A DNA stretch of 64,000 nucleotides, from positions 1 to 64,000 of the forward strand of contig JAJECP010000034.1 of assembly GCA_022821985.1 (NCBI GenBank). The letters are read 5' to 3'. The translations under genes and the position numbers were made by a program. The DNA is from Acidimicrobiia bacterium. Lineage in GTDB: Bacteria; Actinomycetota; Acidimicrobiia; Acidimicrobiales; Poriferisodalaceae. The notes beneath the pieces were generated by a model. That model worked only from the letters and a program-made list of their open reading frames with translations. It had not been told where the DNA came from and made no database searches. Shown here piece by piece: positions 8,597 through 20,734 of the stretch; the stretch's first letter is position 1; every line of letters begins with the position of its first letter.

Positions 8597-9736
8597 TCAG
8601 CCAGCGGCGGCGGCGATTGTTGCTTCGGGCACGCCGGCGGCTCGGGCGCCGCCGCAGATGCTCTCCCAGGTTTCGGCGGGCAGCGTGATGCCGTTGGCCA
8701 TGCGGTGCTGGCGCCGTTCGTGCTCCACGTCGCCGGGCAGCTTCACGGGCTCGGAGGGATCGATGGCGTCGGCGTCGTAGAACCAGTCGAGATAGTCCGC
8801 CGCGATGCCGTTGTAGCCGTCGTCGGTCTCGCCCACTGCGGCGTCTACCTGGGCCGGGTCGACGTAGACCGAGAGCATGCCGTTGGCGAAGCGAACCCTG
8901 CGCGGTCCTGCAGTGCCGGTACCGGTGAGCGCTCCGGCCAGCAGTTCGCACATCACCGAAATGCCCGAGCCCTTGTGCTCGCCCATTGCCCGCAGCGCGC
9001 CGGGACCGTCCATCGAGTTGGGGCGCTCACCCTCTTGGAACGTGTACAGCACGCGCGGGTCGCCGGTGATCTCTCCGTCGCCGGAAACGAGGGCGTTGTC
9101 TGGGACGGCCGGGCCGCCGTGCAAGGCGACCATGGCCTTGCCCTCAGCAACCACCGATGTGGCGAAATCGTGGATGACGGGACGCCGACCGGCCACAGGA
9201 GCGCCATACGCGCACGGGTTGGTGCCCATGCGGCGGGCCTTGGCCCCGAACGGGGCCACCAGCCGGCTGTTCGCCACGTTCACGAAATGCACCGAGACCA
9301 GGCCTTCGGCTGCGGCCATCTCGGCGTACTCGCCGATGCGGCCGAGGTGGCCCGCGTTGCGCAGCCCCGCCACCGCAACGCCCAGTTCTTTGCAGCGCTC
9401 GATGCCCAGCTCGACCGCAGCAGGCCCGACGGTCTGGCCCATGCCGTACTGCCCGTCCACCAGCAGCAACGCGCCCGAGTCGATCAGCACCTTGATCTCC
9501 TGGTCGGGAAGCTGAACGCCATTGGCCAGCAGCTCCACGTACAGCGCCGACCGGATCACGCCGTGGCTGTCATGTCCTGCCAGGTTGGCTCCGACGAGGC
9601 TGCGACCGATGCGCTGCGCTTCGGCATCCGAGCACGCGGTGTGGCGGAAGATCTCGGCGATGAACTCCGCAAGGCGTTCGTGGTCGATCACCACATCGCC
9701 ATTCGCAGCGTCGCTGGTTGTGCTGGATTCGCTCAT
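8597..9736 (-). CDS. Malate/L-lactate dehydrogenase family protein (Ldh_2)
   Basis: The protein is an NAD(P)-dependent 2-hydroxyacid/2-oxoacid reductase of the Ldh_2 (YlbC/ComC) family, unrelated to classical lactate dehydrogenase. Family marks are GHDSHGV near residue 55, GLRNAGHLGRIG, NPCAYGAPV and MGEHKGSG. The start is taken at ATG 9736 (MSESSTT); the upstream frame is low complexity. The length of 379 residues is slightly longer than the usual ~350. It is divergent from the flavoprotein gene at 9847. Its last ~110 bases are duplicated at 2012-2121. The substrate cannot be told from sequence (malate, lactate, ureidoglycolate or sulfolactate are known options). Confidence 0.88.
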   Translation of the reverse strand: MSESSTTSDAANGDVVIDHERLAEFIAEIFRHTACSDAEAQRIGRSLVGANLAGHDSHGVIRSALYVELLANGVQLPDQEIKVLIDSGALLLVDGQYGMGQTVGPAAVELGIERCKELGVAVAGLRNAGHLGRIGEYAEMAAAEGLVSVHFVNVANSRLVAPFGAKARRMGTNPCAYGAPVAGRRPVIHDFATSVVAEGKAMVALHGGPAVPDNALVSGDGEITGDPRVLYTFQEGERPNSMDGPGALRAMGEHKGSGISVMCELLAGALTGTGTAGPRRVRFANGMLSVYVDPAQVDAAVGETDDGYNGIAADYLDWFYDADAIDPSEPVKLPGDVEHERRQHRMANGITLPAETWESICGGARAAGVPEATIAAAAG

Positions 9737-9846
9737 CGCCGCAGCGTACGCGGCTCCCCCGGTTCGTTTCCGCACCGGGGCACAGTGACTCGGCCGGCCG
9801 GCCTCGCTCCCGCATCGTCGGGACGCTCCACATAGGCTCGCTCGGC

Positions 9847-11367
9847 GTGAATGCGCCTGATCGATCGGCGGCGGCAGGCTCCACGGAGCACTACGACGTG
9901 GTGGTGGTGGGCGCGGGCAATGCGGCGATGTGCGCGGCGCTCGCGGCCCACGAGGGCGGTGCCAGGGTGCTCGTGCTGGAACGGGCGCCCGAGGCCGAGG
10001 CCGGCGGCAACAGCCGATTCACTGCCGGCGCGATCCGCTTCGCCTACGACGGCGTCGACGACCTGCGGGCGCTGATGCCCGATCTCACCGACGCCGAAGT
10101 GGAGATGACCGACTTCGGCACCTACACCGAAGAGCAGTTCTACGCTGATCTGGGTCGCATCACCGACTACCGGTGCGATCCCGAGCTGGCCGACACGCTC
10201 GTCACCCGCAGCAAGGACACGCTGATGTGGATGGCGAGCCACGGGGTGCGGTTCGCGCCGATCTGGGGACGCCAGGCCTTCAAGGTGGACGGGCGCTTCA
10301 CGTTCTGGGGCGGCCTCACGGTGGAATCGGTGGGCGGCGGCGAAGGTCTCGTGGAGTCGCTGCGGGCGGCGCTCGGCCGGAACCGGATCGACCTGTGGCA
10401 CGAGGCCGCCGGGCGCTCGCTGCTGACCGACGACGGCGGCGCGGTGCGGGGCGTTCGCGTGCGGCGCAGCGGCCGTGTGATCGACGTTGCATGCAGCGCT
10501 GTCGTGCTGGCGGCTGGCGGTTTCCAGGCCAACGCCGAATGGCGCACCCGCTACCTCGGTCCCGGATGGGACCTGGCCAAGGTGCGCGGCACCCGCTTCA
10601 ACACCGGCGACGGAATCGCCATGGCGCTCGACATCGGCGCGATGCCGTATGGCAACTGGAGCGGCGCTCACGCTGTGGCGTGGGACTACAACGCCCCGGA
10701 GTTCGGCGATCTCGCCGTCGGCGACGGATTCCAGAAGCACAGTTACCCGTTCGCGATAGTGCTGAACCAGGACGGTCGGCGCTTCGTGGACGAGGGCGCC
10801 GACTTCCGCAACTACACCTACGCCCGATACGGACGCGAGATCCTTGCCCAACCGGGGCACTCGGCCTGGCAGGTCTTCGACGCCAGCACCGAGCACCTGC
10901 AGCGCGACGAGTACCGCATCCGCCAAGTCACCAAAGTGACCGCCGACAGCATCGAAGAGCTCTGCGCACGCATGGAGGACGTGCACACCGAGCAGGCCTT
11001 GGCGACCATCAGCGAGTTCAACGCAGCGGTCGACCGCAGCGTCCCGTTCGACCCCAACGTGCTCGACGGTCGCCGCACCAAGGGCCTCAGCCCCGACAAG
11101 ACGAACTGGGCGATGCCGATCGAAACGCCACCTTTCTCAGCGTTCCGCGTGACATGCGGCCTGACTTTCACGTTCGGCGGGCTGCGCATCGACGAAACCG
11201 GCTGTGTGATCGACACCGACCTGCGGCCGATCACGGGCTTGTATGCCGCAGGCGAGCTGGTGGGCGGCCTGTTCTACGGCAACTATCCCGGCGGCTCGGG
11301 CCTCTCGGCTGGTGCCGTGTTCGGCCGCCTGGCGGGAAGCTCCGCCGCCGCGCACGCTTCTGGCTGA
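9847..11367 (+). CDS. FAD-dependent dehydrogenase, tricarballylate dehydrogenase-like
   Basis: A Rossmann FAD site sits at the N-terminus (VVVVGAGNAAMCAALAA), followed by the substrate-loop signature GGNSRF and AAGGF in the middle. The C-terminal FAD-binding end reads GLYAAGELVGGLFYGNYPGGSGL. This matches the fumarate reductase/succinate dehydrogenase flavoprotein superfamily, closest in my judgement to TcuA (tricarballylate dehydrogenase) or 3-ketosteroid dehydrogenase-like soluble enzymes. The start GTG 9847 gives a 506-residue protein beginning just before the FAD fold; no strong ribosome site is visible. It is divergent from the Ldh_2 gene. Its stop codon lies inside the word GGCTGAGCC discussed in the findings. 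Confidence 0.8.
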   Translation: MNAPDRSAAAGSTEHYDVVVVGAGNAAMCAALAAHEGGARVLVLERAPEAEAGGNSRFTAGAIRFAYDGVDDLRALMPDLTDAEVEMTDFGTYTEEQFYADLGRITDYRCDPELADTLVTRSKDTLMWMASHGVRFAPIWGRQAFKVDGRFTFWGGLTVESVGGGEGLVESLRAALGRNRIDLWHEAAGRSLLTDDGGAVRGVRVRRSGRVIDVACSAVVLAAGGFQANAEWRTRYLGPGWDLAKVRGTRFNTGDGIAMALDIGAMPYGNWSGAHAVAWDYNAPEFGDLAVGDGFQKHSYPFAIVLNQDGRRFVDEGADFRNYTYARYGREILAQPGHSAWQVFDASTEHLQRDEYRIRQVTKVTADSIEELCARMEDVHTEQALATISEFNAAVDRSVPFDPNVLDGRRTKGLSPDKTNWAMPIETPPFSAFRVTCGLTFTFGGLRIDETGCVIDTDLRPITGLYAAGELVGGLFYGNYPGGSGLSAGAVFGRLAGSSAAAHASG

Positions 11368-11422
11368 GCCGCCTCTGCCGAATGGGCGGCGGCTCCCCGG
11401 CGGGCGGTAGCGTCCAATCGCT

Positions 11423-13681
<2,259 letters not shown>

Positions 13682-13699
<18 letters not shown>

Positions 13700-13763
13700 G
13701 CGAAGCCGTGGCCCGAGCGGCCCGTGAGCGAAGCGAACAAGAGCGGGAAACGACAGGTGCGAC
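13682..13763 (+). repeat. Intergenic repeat, copy 1
   Basis: The unit starts with GAGGCTGAGCC and continues through GCCGTGGCCCGAGCGGCCC and GTGAGCGAAGCGAACAAGAG to GCGGGAAACGACA. It matches 58031-58112 with only a handful of differences. The first part overlaps the last codons and stop of icd. The short complementary segments GGCC-CGAGC-GGCC could form a small hairpin, so it may act in 3'-end formation, but there is no T-run. Confidence 0.75.
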
Positions 13764-13791
13764 CAGAAGACTCAACTGTCCGCCCAGCTGT

Positions 13792-15276
<1,485 letters not shown>

Positions 15277-15278
15277 TC

Positions 15279-16463
15279 ATGAGCGACGGCGAGGCGACAG
15301 GCACGATGAACGGCACTGCCACCGGCCAATCCATAGCCGAGCTGCTGAGCGACATGGTGCGCATTCCCAGCGTCAACCCGATGCACCACGGGCCGCGCTC
15401 GGGCACCGTTGCCGAGGCCGATATGGCCAACTGGGTGGCCGAACGGGCCGCAGCGCTGGGCGCCGAAGTTGAGCTCGACGAGATCGAACCCGGGCGTCCC
15501 AACGTGTATGCCCGCTTCACCGGCCGCACCGAGCGCATGCTGGCCATCGACGTGCACCTCGACACCGTCGGCGTCGAGCACATGGAGGGCGATCCCTTCG
15601 AGGGCCGGATCAGCGAAGGTCGGGTCTGGGGCCGAGGATCGGTCGACACCAAAGCGACGATGGCCGTCGTGCTCGCCGTGCTGGCCGAGATGGCTGCCGC
15701 CGATCAGCAGCCGATGTGCACCGTCGAGCTAGTCGGCACAATCTCCGAGGAAGGCGGCGGCCTGGCCGGCGCAGGCGCCTACCGGGACCGGTTGCTGGAG
15801 CGCAACGAGCGCCGCGAGCAGATCGTCGTCGCCGAGCCGACAATGTGCGTGCCGGTGTACGGCCACAAGGGCGGGCTCGGCCTCGAAGTCGAGGTGGAGG
15901 GGCGTGCAGCGCACTCCTCCAAACCCCACCTGGGCATCAATGCGCTGTCCGCCGGCGCCCGCATCATCGCCGCCATTGATGCCGAGCAAGAGCGCTTGGC
16001 GAACCAGCGGGAAGTCGGTGTGCTCGGGGCCGGCACGGTGTCGGTCAACGAGATGGAAGGCGGGCGGGCTCGCAACATCATTCCCGACCATTGCGAGTTG
16101 TACATCGGCAGGCGCATCGCCGACGGCGAGGACTACCGAACTGAACTCACTCGCCTCACCGACTTGGTGCGCGCCGCAGCGCTGCCCGCGCGGGTGAAGG
16201 TAGAGCTGGCGAACGGTCTGGGTGAGAACGCCTTCTTCCAAGCCCCCGGAAGCGATCTGGTCACCGCTCTGGCGGAGATATCAGGCCACAGCCCCGCCGT
16301 GGCCGACTTCGGCACGAACGCGCTGCGCTACAGCGAAGTGGCCGACCAGATCGTGGTGTTCGGCCCGGGTTCTATCGATCAGGCTCACCAAGCGATCGAA
16401 TGGGTCGAGATCGCAGAGCTCGAACGAGCGGCCGACGTCTACCGCCAGCTGCTCGCCCGCTGA
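15279..16463 (+). CDS. M20 family metallopeptidase, ArgE/DapE-like
   Basis: This is a two-zinc amidase/peptidase of the M20 family, cytoplasmic, 394 residues. Metal-site marks in order are IDVHLDTVG (His, Asp), RGSVDTKATM (bridging Asp), ISEEGGG (catalytic Glu pair), VAEPTM and the dimerisation domain with GRAAHSSKPHLG. GAGAAGAGGTG-type pairing is good: AGAGGTG lies seven to thirteen bases before the ATG. It is divergent from argG, which makes an acetylornithine deacetylase or related role plausible, but the sequence alone does not separate this from succinyl-diaminopimelate desuccinylase or broader acylases. Confidence 0.88.
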   Translation: MSDGEATGTMNGTATGQSIAELLSDMVRIPSVNPMHHGPRSGTVAEADMANWVAERAAALGAEVELDEIEPGRPNVYARFTGRTERMLAIDVHLDTVGVEHMEGDPFEGRISEGRVWGRGSVDTKATMAVVLAVLAEMAAADQQPMCTVELVGTISEEGGGLAGAGAYRDRLLERNERREQIVVAEPTMCVPVYGHKGGLGLEVEVEGRAAHSSKPHLGINALSAGARIIAAIDAEQERLANQREVGVLGAGTVSVNEMEGGRARNIIPDHCELYIGRRIADGEDYRTELTRLTDLVRAAALPARVKVELANGLGENAFFQAPGSDLVTALAEISGHSPAVADFGTNALRYSEVADQIVVFGPGSIDQAHQAIEWVEIAELERAADVYRQLLAR

Positions 16464-16485
16464 CCGGCCCAGCGAGCCAGCCTGA

Positions 16486-16941
16486 TCAGGCGCGTGGGGC
16501 AGAGATGAAGACCGGGATCTCGCGATCTGTCTTGGCCTGATACTCCGCGTAGGGCGGGAAGGCTTCCACGCACCGTTCCCACCACGCCTCACGCTCGGCA
16601 CCGCTGACGAGGCGCACCGTGGTCTCGAACGGCTCAGGCCCGTCCTGGATGAGCACGGTCGAATCGGCCATCAAGTTGTGGTACCAGCCCGGATGCGCCG
16701 GGGCGCCGCCCTTGGAGCCGACGATCGCGTACTCACCCTCATGCTCAACTCGCATCAGCGGCACCTTGCGCACGAGACCGGTGCGGTGCCCAACCGTTGT
16801 CATCACGATGATCGGCAAGCCGGTGTCGCGCAGCGTGTTGGCTTCGCTGCCGTCCGACGCCTCGTACGCGTCCGCCTGCTCCCTCACCCAGCCCCATGTG
16901 CTGGGACCGTATTCGCCGTCAAATCTCTCGTTAGGTGCCAT
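16486..16941 (-). CDS. Deazaflavin-dependent nitroreductase family protein
   Basis: The 151-residue protein starting MAPNERFDGEYG has the split-barrel DDN (deazaflavin-dependent nitroreductase) pattern: TVGHRTGLVRKVPLMRVE, YAIVGSKGGAPAHPGWYHNL, and a C-terminal REIPVFISAP. Members use coenzyme F420 to reduce quinones, nitroimidazoles or similar acceptors. The FO synthase for F420 is encoded 5.5 kb downstream. The start at ATG 16941 gives the usual family length; the upstream frame is not conserved-looking. Substrate unknown. Confidence 0.88.
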   Translation of the reverse strand: MAPNERFDGEYGPSTWGWVREQADAYEASDGSEANTLRDTGLPIIVMTTVGHRTGLVRKVPLMRVEHEGEYAIVGSKGGAPAHPGWYHNLMADSTVLIQDGPEPFETTVRLVSGAEREAWWERCVEAFPPYAEYQAKTDREIPVFISAPRA

Positions 16942-17022
16942 GCCAGGCAATCTAGGAGGCTGAGCCGAAATGCGTTCGCCTGTCGGGGGTGCAGCACGCC
17001 TACGATCCACAGCGTGCAGATC

Positions 17023-17469
17023 ATGTCCGCGCTGTTCATCGAGCACTTCGACATGCGCCAGGCCGCGGGCGGCGCGGCCCGCATCGATCTGGGCGGCGTT
17101 CACTTCTCGACGGCGGCCCCGGGACCGTTCCCGGTGACGATCACGCCGCACATGCTCGTGCTCGTGCGCTGTCCCGCCTCGCACACCGGATTGGCGGCGC
17201 TGGAAGTGAGATTCATGCGCGGCGATGAGCAGGTGGCGCGCAATGTGCAGCCGCTCAGCGTCGAGCCCGGGAAGTTCGGCTACAACCTCGTCCAAGCCGA
17301 GCTGACCTTCGACGAGCCGTCGACGATCGAGGCCCACTGTCGCGTCGACCAGGGCGACGTGCTGATCGTTCCCCTCACCATGAACCCGCCCGCCGACGAG
17401 CCCGCGCCGCCAGCTGCAGAGCCGGCCACGGGCGGCTGGACCGGCACGCCAGCGCAGCAGGACAGCTAG
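17023..17469 (+). CDS. Conserved hypothetical protein, DUF6941-like
   Basis: The ~148-residue protein starts MSALFIEHFDMRQ, predicted beta-rich with the pattern LGGVHFSTAAPGPFPV and a charged middle, ending in a Pro/Ala-rich tail. It resembles small actinobacterial proteins grouped as DUF6941, but I am not certain. A GTG nine bases upstream (17014) is an alternative start. It precedes the FIST gene by 15 bases and is probably cotranscribed with it. No catalytic motif is visible. Confidence 0.55.
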   Translation: MSALFIEHFDMRQAAGGAARIDLGGVHFSTAAPGPFPVTITPHMLVLVRCPASHTGLAALEVRFMRGDEQVARNVQPLSVEPGKFGYNLVQAELTFDEPSTIEAHCRVDQGDVLIVPLTMNPPADEPAPPAAEPATGGWTGTPAQQDS

Positions 17470-17484
17470 GCGGGCGGGGTACTC

Positions 17485-18657
17485 ATGCCGTTCACCGTCG
17501 GACTGTCACAGCACGCCGATCCGGGCATCGCGACCGGCGAGATCGTCGGACGGGTGCTCGAAACGCTGGGGGTGCAGCCCGACGTGGCCGTGTTGTTCAC
17601 CTCGGGCGAGCACATGGGCAATACCGACGAGATCGCAGCGGCGGTGGTCGAGCTGCTGAATCCCGGTGCATTCATCGGCACGACGGCGGTCTCGGTGGCC
17701 GCAGGCGAGCGTGAGATCGAGGAAGAAACCGCAGCGGTGCTGTGGGTGGGAAGCCTGGGCGGCGGCAACGCGCCGAGGGCGCGCGCTGTCCGGCTGGGCG
17801 GGGTGCCCGATCCGGCTGCCGACGACCCGGCGCTCGCGGCCGCGCTCGACGAAGTGCACGCCGCCGGCGATCTCTCGATGATTGTGCTGGCCGACCCGTA
17901 CTCCTACCCCGTCGATGCCGCCCTCGGGCACTGGGCCGAGCGCTGGCCCGACGTGAGCGTGCTGGGCGGGTTGTCGTCTGGAGCACCCATGCCGGGCGGC
18001 AACCGCATCGTCGTGGACGGCAGCGTGCACCGCGACGGCGCTGCGGCCCTGATCGTGGGCGGCAGCGCGAACGTGACGCACCTGGTCTCGCAGGGATGCC
18101 GACCCATCGGCCAGCCCTACATCATCACCGAGGCCGAGGGCAACGTGGTGAAGTCGCTCGGGGGCATGCCGCCGTTCGAGCGGCTGCAGCAGGTGTTCTC
18201 CAAGCTCGACCCCGCCGACCAGCGCCTGGTGCAGCGAGGGCTGCACGTCGGCCGGGTGACTGACGAGCGCAAGATCGACTTCGAGCGCGGCGATTTCCTG
18301 ATCCGCGGCGTGCTCGGCGCAGACCGTGACAGCGGCGCCATTGCCATCGGCGACGAGGCGCCGATCGGCGCGACCGTGCAGTTTCATGTGCGTGACGCCG
18401 AAACCGCAGACGAAGACCTGCGCGCTGCGCTCGCGCACTCGCTGCAGACCGAGGGCGCCCTGCTGTTCACGTGCAACGGCCGGGGCACCCACCTGTTCGA
18501 CGCTCCCCATCACGACGCGTCGGCGCTCGTGAACCAGACGTCGGCCGAGGTGGCCGGCATGTTCTGCGCTGGCGAAATCGGCCCGGTCGGAGCGCGCTCG
18601 TACGTGCACGGTTTCACCGCCTCGATGGCGCTGTTCTCTGACGCCGATGGGCAATGA
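17485..18657 (+). CDS. FIST domain sensor protein
   Basis: FIST_N and FIST_C domains cover the 390 residues. The N-terminal part has VAVLFTSGEHMGNTDEI and IGTTAVSVAAGEREIEE; the C-terminal part has LFTCNGRGTHLF, AGMFCAGEIGPVG and the terminal YVHGFTASMALF typical of the family. FIST proteins are thought to sense small ligands such as amino acids in signal transduction. No output domain is fused here. The stop overlaps the upstream part of the transketolase frame, so the two genes may be coupled. Confidence 0.88.
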   Translation: MPFTVGLSQHADPGIATGEIVGRVLETLGVQPDVAVLFTSGEHMGNTDEIAAAVVELLNPGAFIGTTAVSVAAGEREIEEETAAVLWVGSLGGGNAPRARAVRLGGVPDPAADDPALAAALDEVHAAGDLSMIVLADPYSYPVDAALGHWAERWPDVSVLGGLSSGAPMPGGNRIVVDGSVHRDGAAALIVGGSANVTHLVSQGCRPIGQPYIITEAEGNVVKSLGGMPPFERLQQVFSKLDPADQRLVQRGLHVGRVTDERKIDFERGDFLIRGVLGADRDSGAIAIGDEAPIGATVQFHVRDAETADEDLRAALAHSLQTEGALLFTCNGRGTHLFDAPHHDASALVNQTSAEVAGMFCAGEIGPVGARSYVHGFTASMALFSDADGQ

Positions 18658-18670
18658 TGAACCGGGCGTC

Positions 18671-20620
18671 ATGAACACCACTCTCGAAGCACGGCAGATC
18701 AACACCATCCGGGCACTGGCGATGGATGCCGTGATGCGTGCCCGCAGCGGCCACACCGGCACGGCGATGGCACTGGCGCCCCTAGCGCATGTGCTGTTCA
18801 CCCGCATCCTGCGCTACGACGCCGCAGCGCCAGATTGGCCCGACCGCGACCGCTTCATCCTGTCGGCCGGCCACGCCTCGATGCTCGTCTACGCCATGGC
18901 GCACCTGGTGGGCTACGGCGTCACGCTCGACGACATCCGAGACTTCCGCCAGCTTGGATCGATCACGCCCGGCCACCCCGAGTACGGCCTCACGCCCGGC
19001 GTGGAGGTCACCACGGGTCCATTGGGACAGGGCCTTGCCAACGCCGTCGGCATGGCGATGGCCGAGCGCGGCTTGCGTTCCCGCCTGGGCGCCGACTTGG
19101 TGGACCATCGCACGTTCGTGATCGTCAGCGACGGCGACCTGATGGAGGGCATCAGCCACGAGGCAGCATCGCTCGCCGGCCACCAGCAGCTCGGCCGCCT
19201 GGTTGCCGTGTACGACGACAACCACATCACGATCGACGGCAGCACCGAACTGGCGCTCAGCGACGACGCCGCTCGTCGCTTCGAGGCGTACGGCTGGCAC
19301 GTTGCCGACCTCGGCGAGGCCGCCGAAGACACCGACGCTCTCGAGCGCGCGATCCGCGAGGCCACGCTGGTCAGCGATCGTCCCTCGATGATCATCGTCC
19401 GCAGCCACATCGGCTACCCGATGCCCTCGGCGGCCGACACGTCGGCAGCGCATGGCGCGATCACCGACGCCGAGGAGATCGCTGCAGCCAAGCGGGCCAT
19501 GGGCATGGACCCCGAAGCGACGTTCGTGGTCGACGACGACGTGGTGCAGGCCTACAGGTCAGCCGGCGCACATGGCGCAACCGAGCGTGTCGAATGGGAG
19601 GCTCGGCTCGCGGCCAGCGGCCACGATCGCGGCTGGCTCGAAGCGCTCTGGTCGGCCGGCGCAGTGAACGGCGAACTGTCCGATCTTCCGACCTTCGAGG
19701 CCGGTACCCAGATGGCCACCCGGGTCGCCGCCAATCGCGTGCTCGACGCATCGCTCGACACCGTGCCCGCCCTCATCAGCGGCGGCGCCGACCTCACCGG
19801 CAACACCGGCACCAACGTGACCGCCGAGGTGCTGTCGGCCGCCAATCCGAGCGGGCGCAAGCTCTACTTCGGTGTCCGCGAGCACGCCATGGGCGCGGTC
19901 GCCAACGGCATGGCGTTGCACGGCGGCGTGCTGCCGGTGGTCGGTACCTTCCTGGTCTTCAGCGACTACATGCGGCCCGCTGTGCGGCTGGCGGCCCTGA
20001 GCGGTGCCAAGACCGTTTTCGTGTGGACGCATGACTCGATCGGCGTGGGCGAGGACGGGCCCACGCACCAGCCGGTTGAGCACGTCGCATCGCTGCGCGC
20101 TATCCCGGGCCTGTGCGTGATCAGGCCGGCCGACGCCAACGAGACGTCTCAGGCGTGGCAGATCGCAGTCGAGCGAGACGGCCCTACCGCGCTGGTGCTG
20201 ACACGCCAGAACGTCCCCGTGCTCGACGGCACCGACCGCCCATCGCAGGTCGGCTCGGGCGCCTACGTGCTGATCGACACACCGGCACCCGCGGTGATCC
20301 TGGCGGGCACCGGCAGCGAGGTGCAGTGCTGCACAGCTGCGGCCGCGCTGCTCGCCGCGGACGGCATCGCCAGCTCGGTGGTGTCGATGCCGAGCTGGGA
20401 TCTCTTCGAGTCCCAAGACGCTGGGTACCGAGCCGCGGTATTCCCCCCGGGGGTGCCCGTGCTGGGCGTCGAGGCGGGCTCGGCGATGGGCTGGGACCGC
20501 TATGCAGATGCCACCGTCACGATGAACCGGTTCGGCGCGAGCGCGCCGGGTGACCACCTCATGGACCATTTCGGTTTCACCGCACCGGCCATCGCCGACG
20601 CAGCCCGCGCACTGCTGTAG
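18671..20620 (+). CDS. tkt: Transketolase
   Basis: This thiamine-diphosphate enzyme of the pentose phosphate pathway moves two-carbon units between sugar phosphates. The thiamine site shows SDGDLMEGISHEA and YDDNHITIDG; the N-terminal SGHTGTAMALAP and HPEYG and the C-terminal GVREHAMGA and HDSIGVGEDGPTHQP are classic. Start choice is ATG 18671 (MNTTLEARQ); ATG 18647 overlaps the FIST gene by 11 bases and is also possible. It has 649 residues with this start. Transaldolase follows 114 bases downstream, giving a non-oxidative pentose phosphate pair. Confidence 0.96.
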   Translation: MNTTLEARQINTIRALAMDAVMRARSGHTGTAMALAPLAHVLFTRILRYDAAAPDWPDRDRFILSAGHASMLVYAMAHLVGYGVTLDDIRDFRQLGSITPGHPEYGLTPGVEVTTGPLGQGLANAVGMAMAERGLRSRLGADLVDHRTFVIVSDGDLMEGISHEAASLAGHQQLGRLVAVYDDNHITIDGSTELALSDDAARRFEAYGWHVADLGEAAEDTDALERAIREATLVSDRPSMIIVRSHIGYPMPSAADTSAAHGAITDAEEIAAAKRAMGMDPEATFVVDDDVVQAYRSAGAHGATERVEWEARLAASGHDRGWLEALWSAGAVNGELSDLPTFEAGTQMATRVAANRVLDASLDTVPALISGGADLTGNTGTNVTAEVLSAANPSGRKLYFGVREHAMGAVANGMALHGGVLPVVGTFLVFSDYMRPAVRLAALSGAKTVFVWTHDSIGVGEDGPTHQPVEHVASLRAIPGLCVIRPADANETSQAWQIAVERDGPTALVLTRQNVPVLDGTDRPSQVGSGAYVLIDTPAPAVILAGTGSEVQCCTAAAALLAADGIASSVVSMPSWDLFESQDAGYRAAVFPPGVPVLGVEAGSAMGWDRYADATVTMNRFGASAPGDHLMDHFGFTAPAIADAARALL

Positions 20621-20701
20621 GCCCGTGCTCACGGCACCACCGCCACGCGATGGCCGGCAAGCTGACACTGCATCGCCGACGCAGCCCGCGCGCTGCTGTA
20701 G
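20590..20701 (+). repeat. Direct repeat of the tkt 3' end
   Basis: The last 31 bases of tkt (20590-20620, CATCGCCGACGCAGCCCGCG through CTGCTGTAG) occur again at 20671-20701 with one mismatch, including the TAG. The 81-base spacing points to a small tandem duplication between tkt and the transaldolase gene. Confidence 0.8.
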
Positions 20702-20734
20702 AACCTGAGCAGGGACGCGCACAGGAAGGTTTCC

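Noticed and set aside
8705..9835. A 376-codon open frame on the plus strand
   Set aside because: Antisense to the Ldh_2 gene, His/Arg-rich as expected of a shadow frame.
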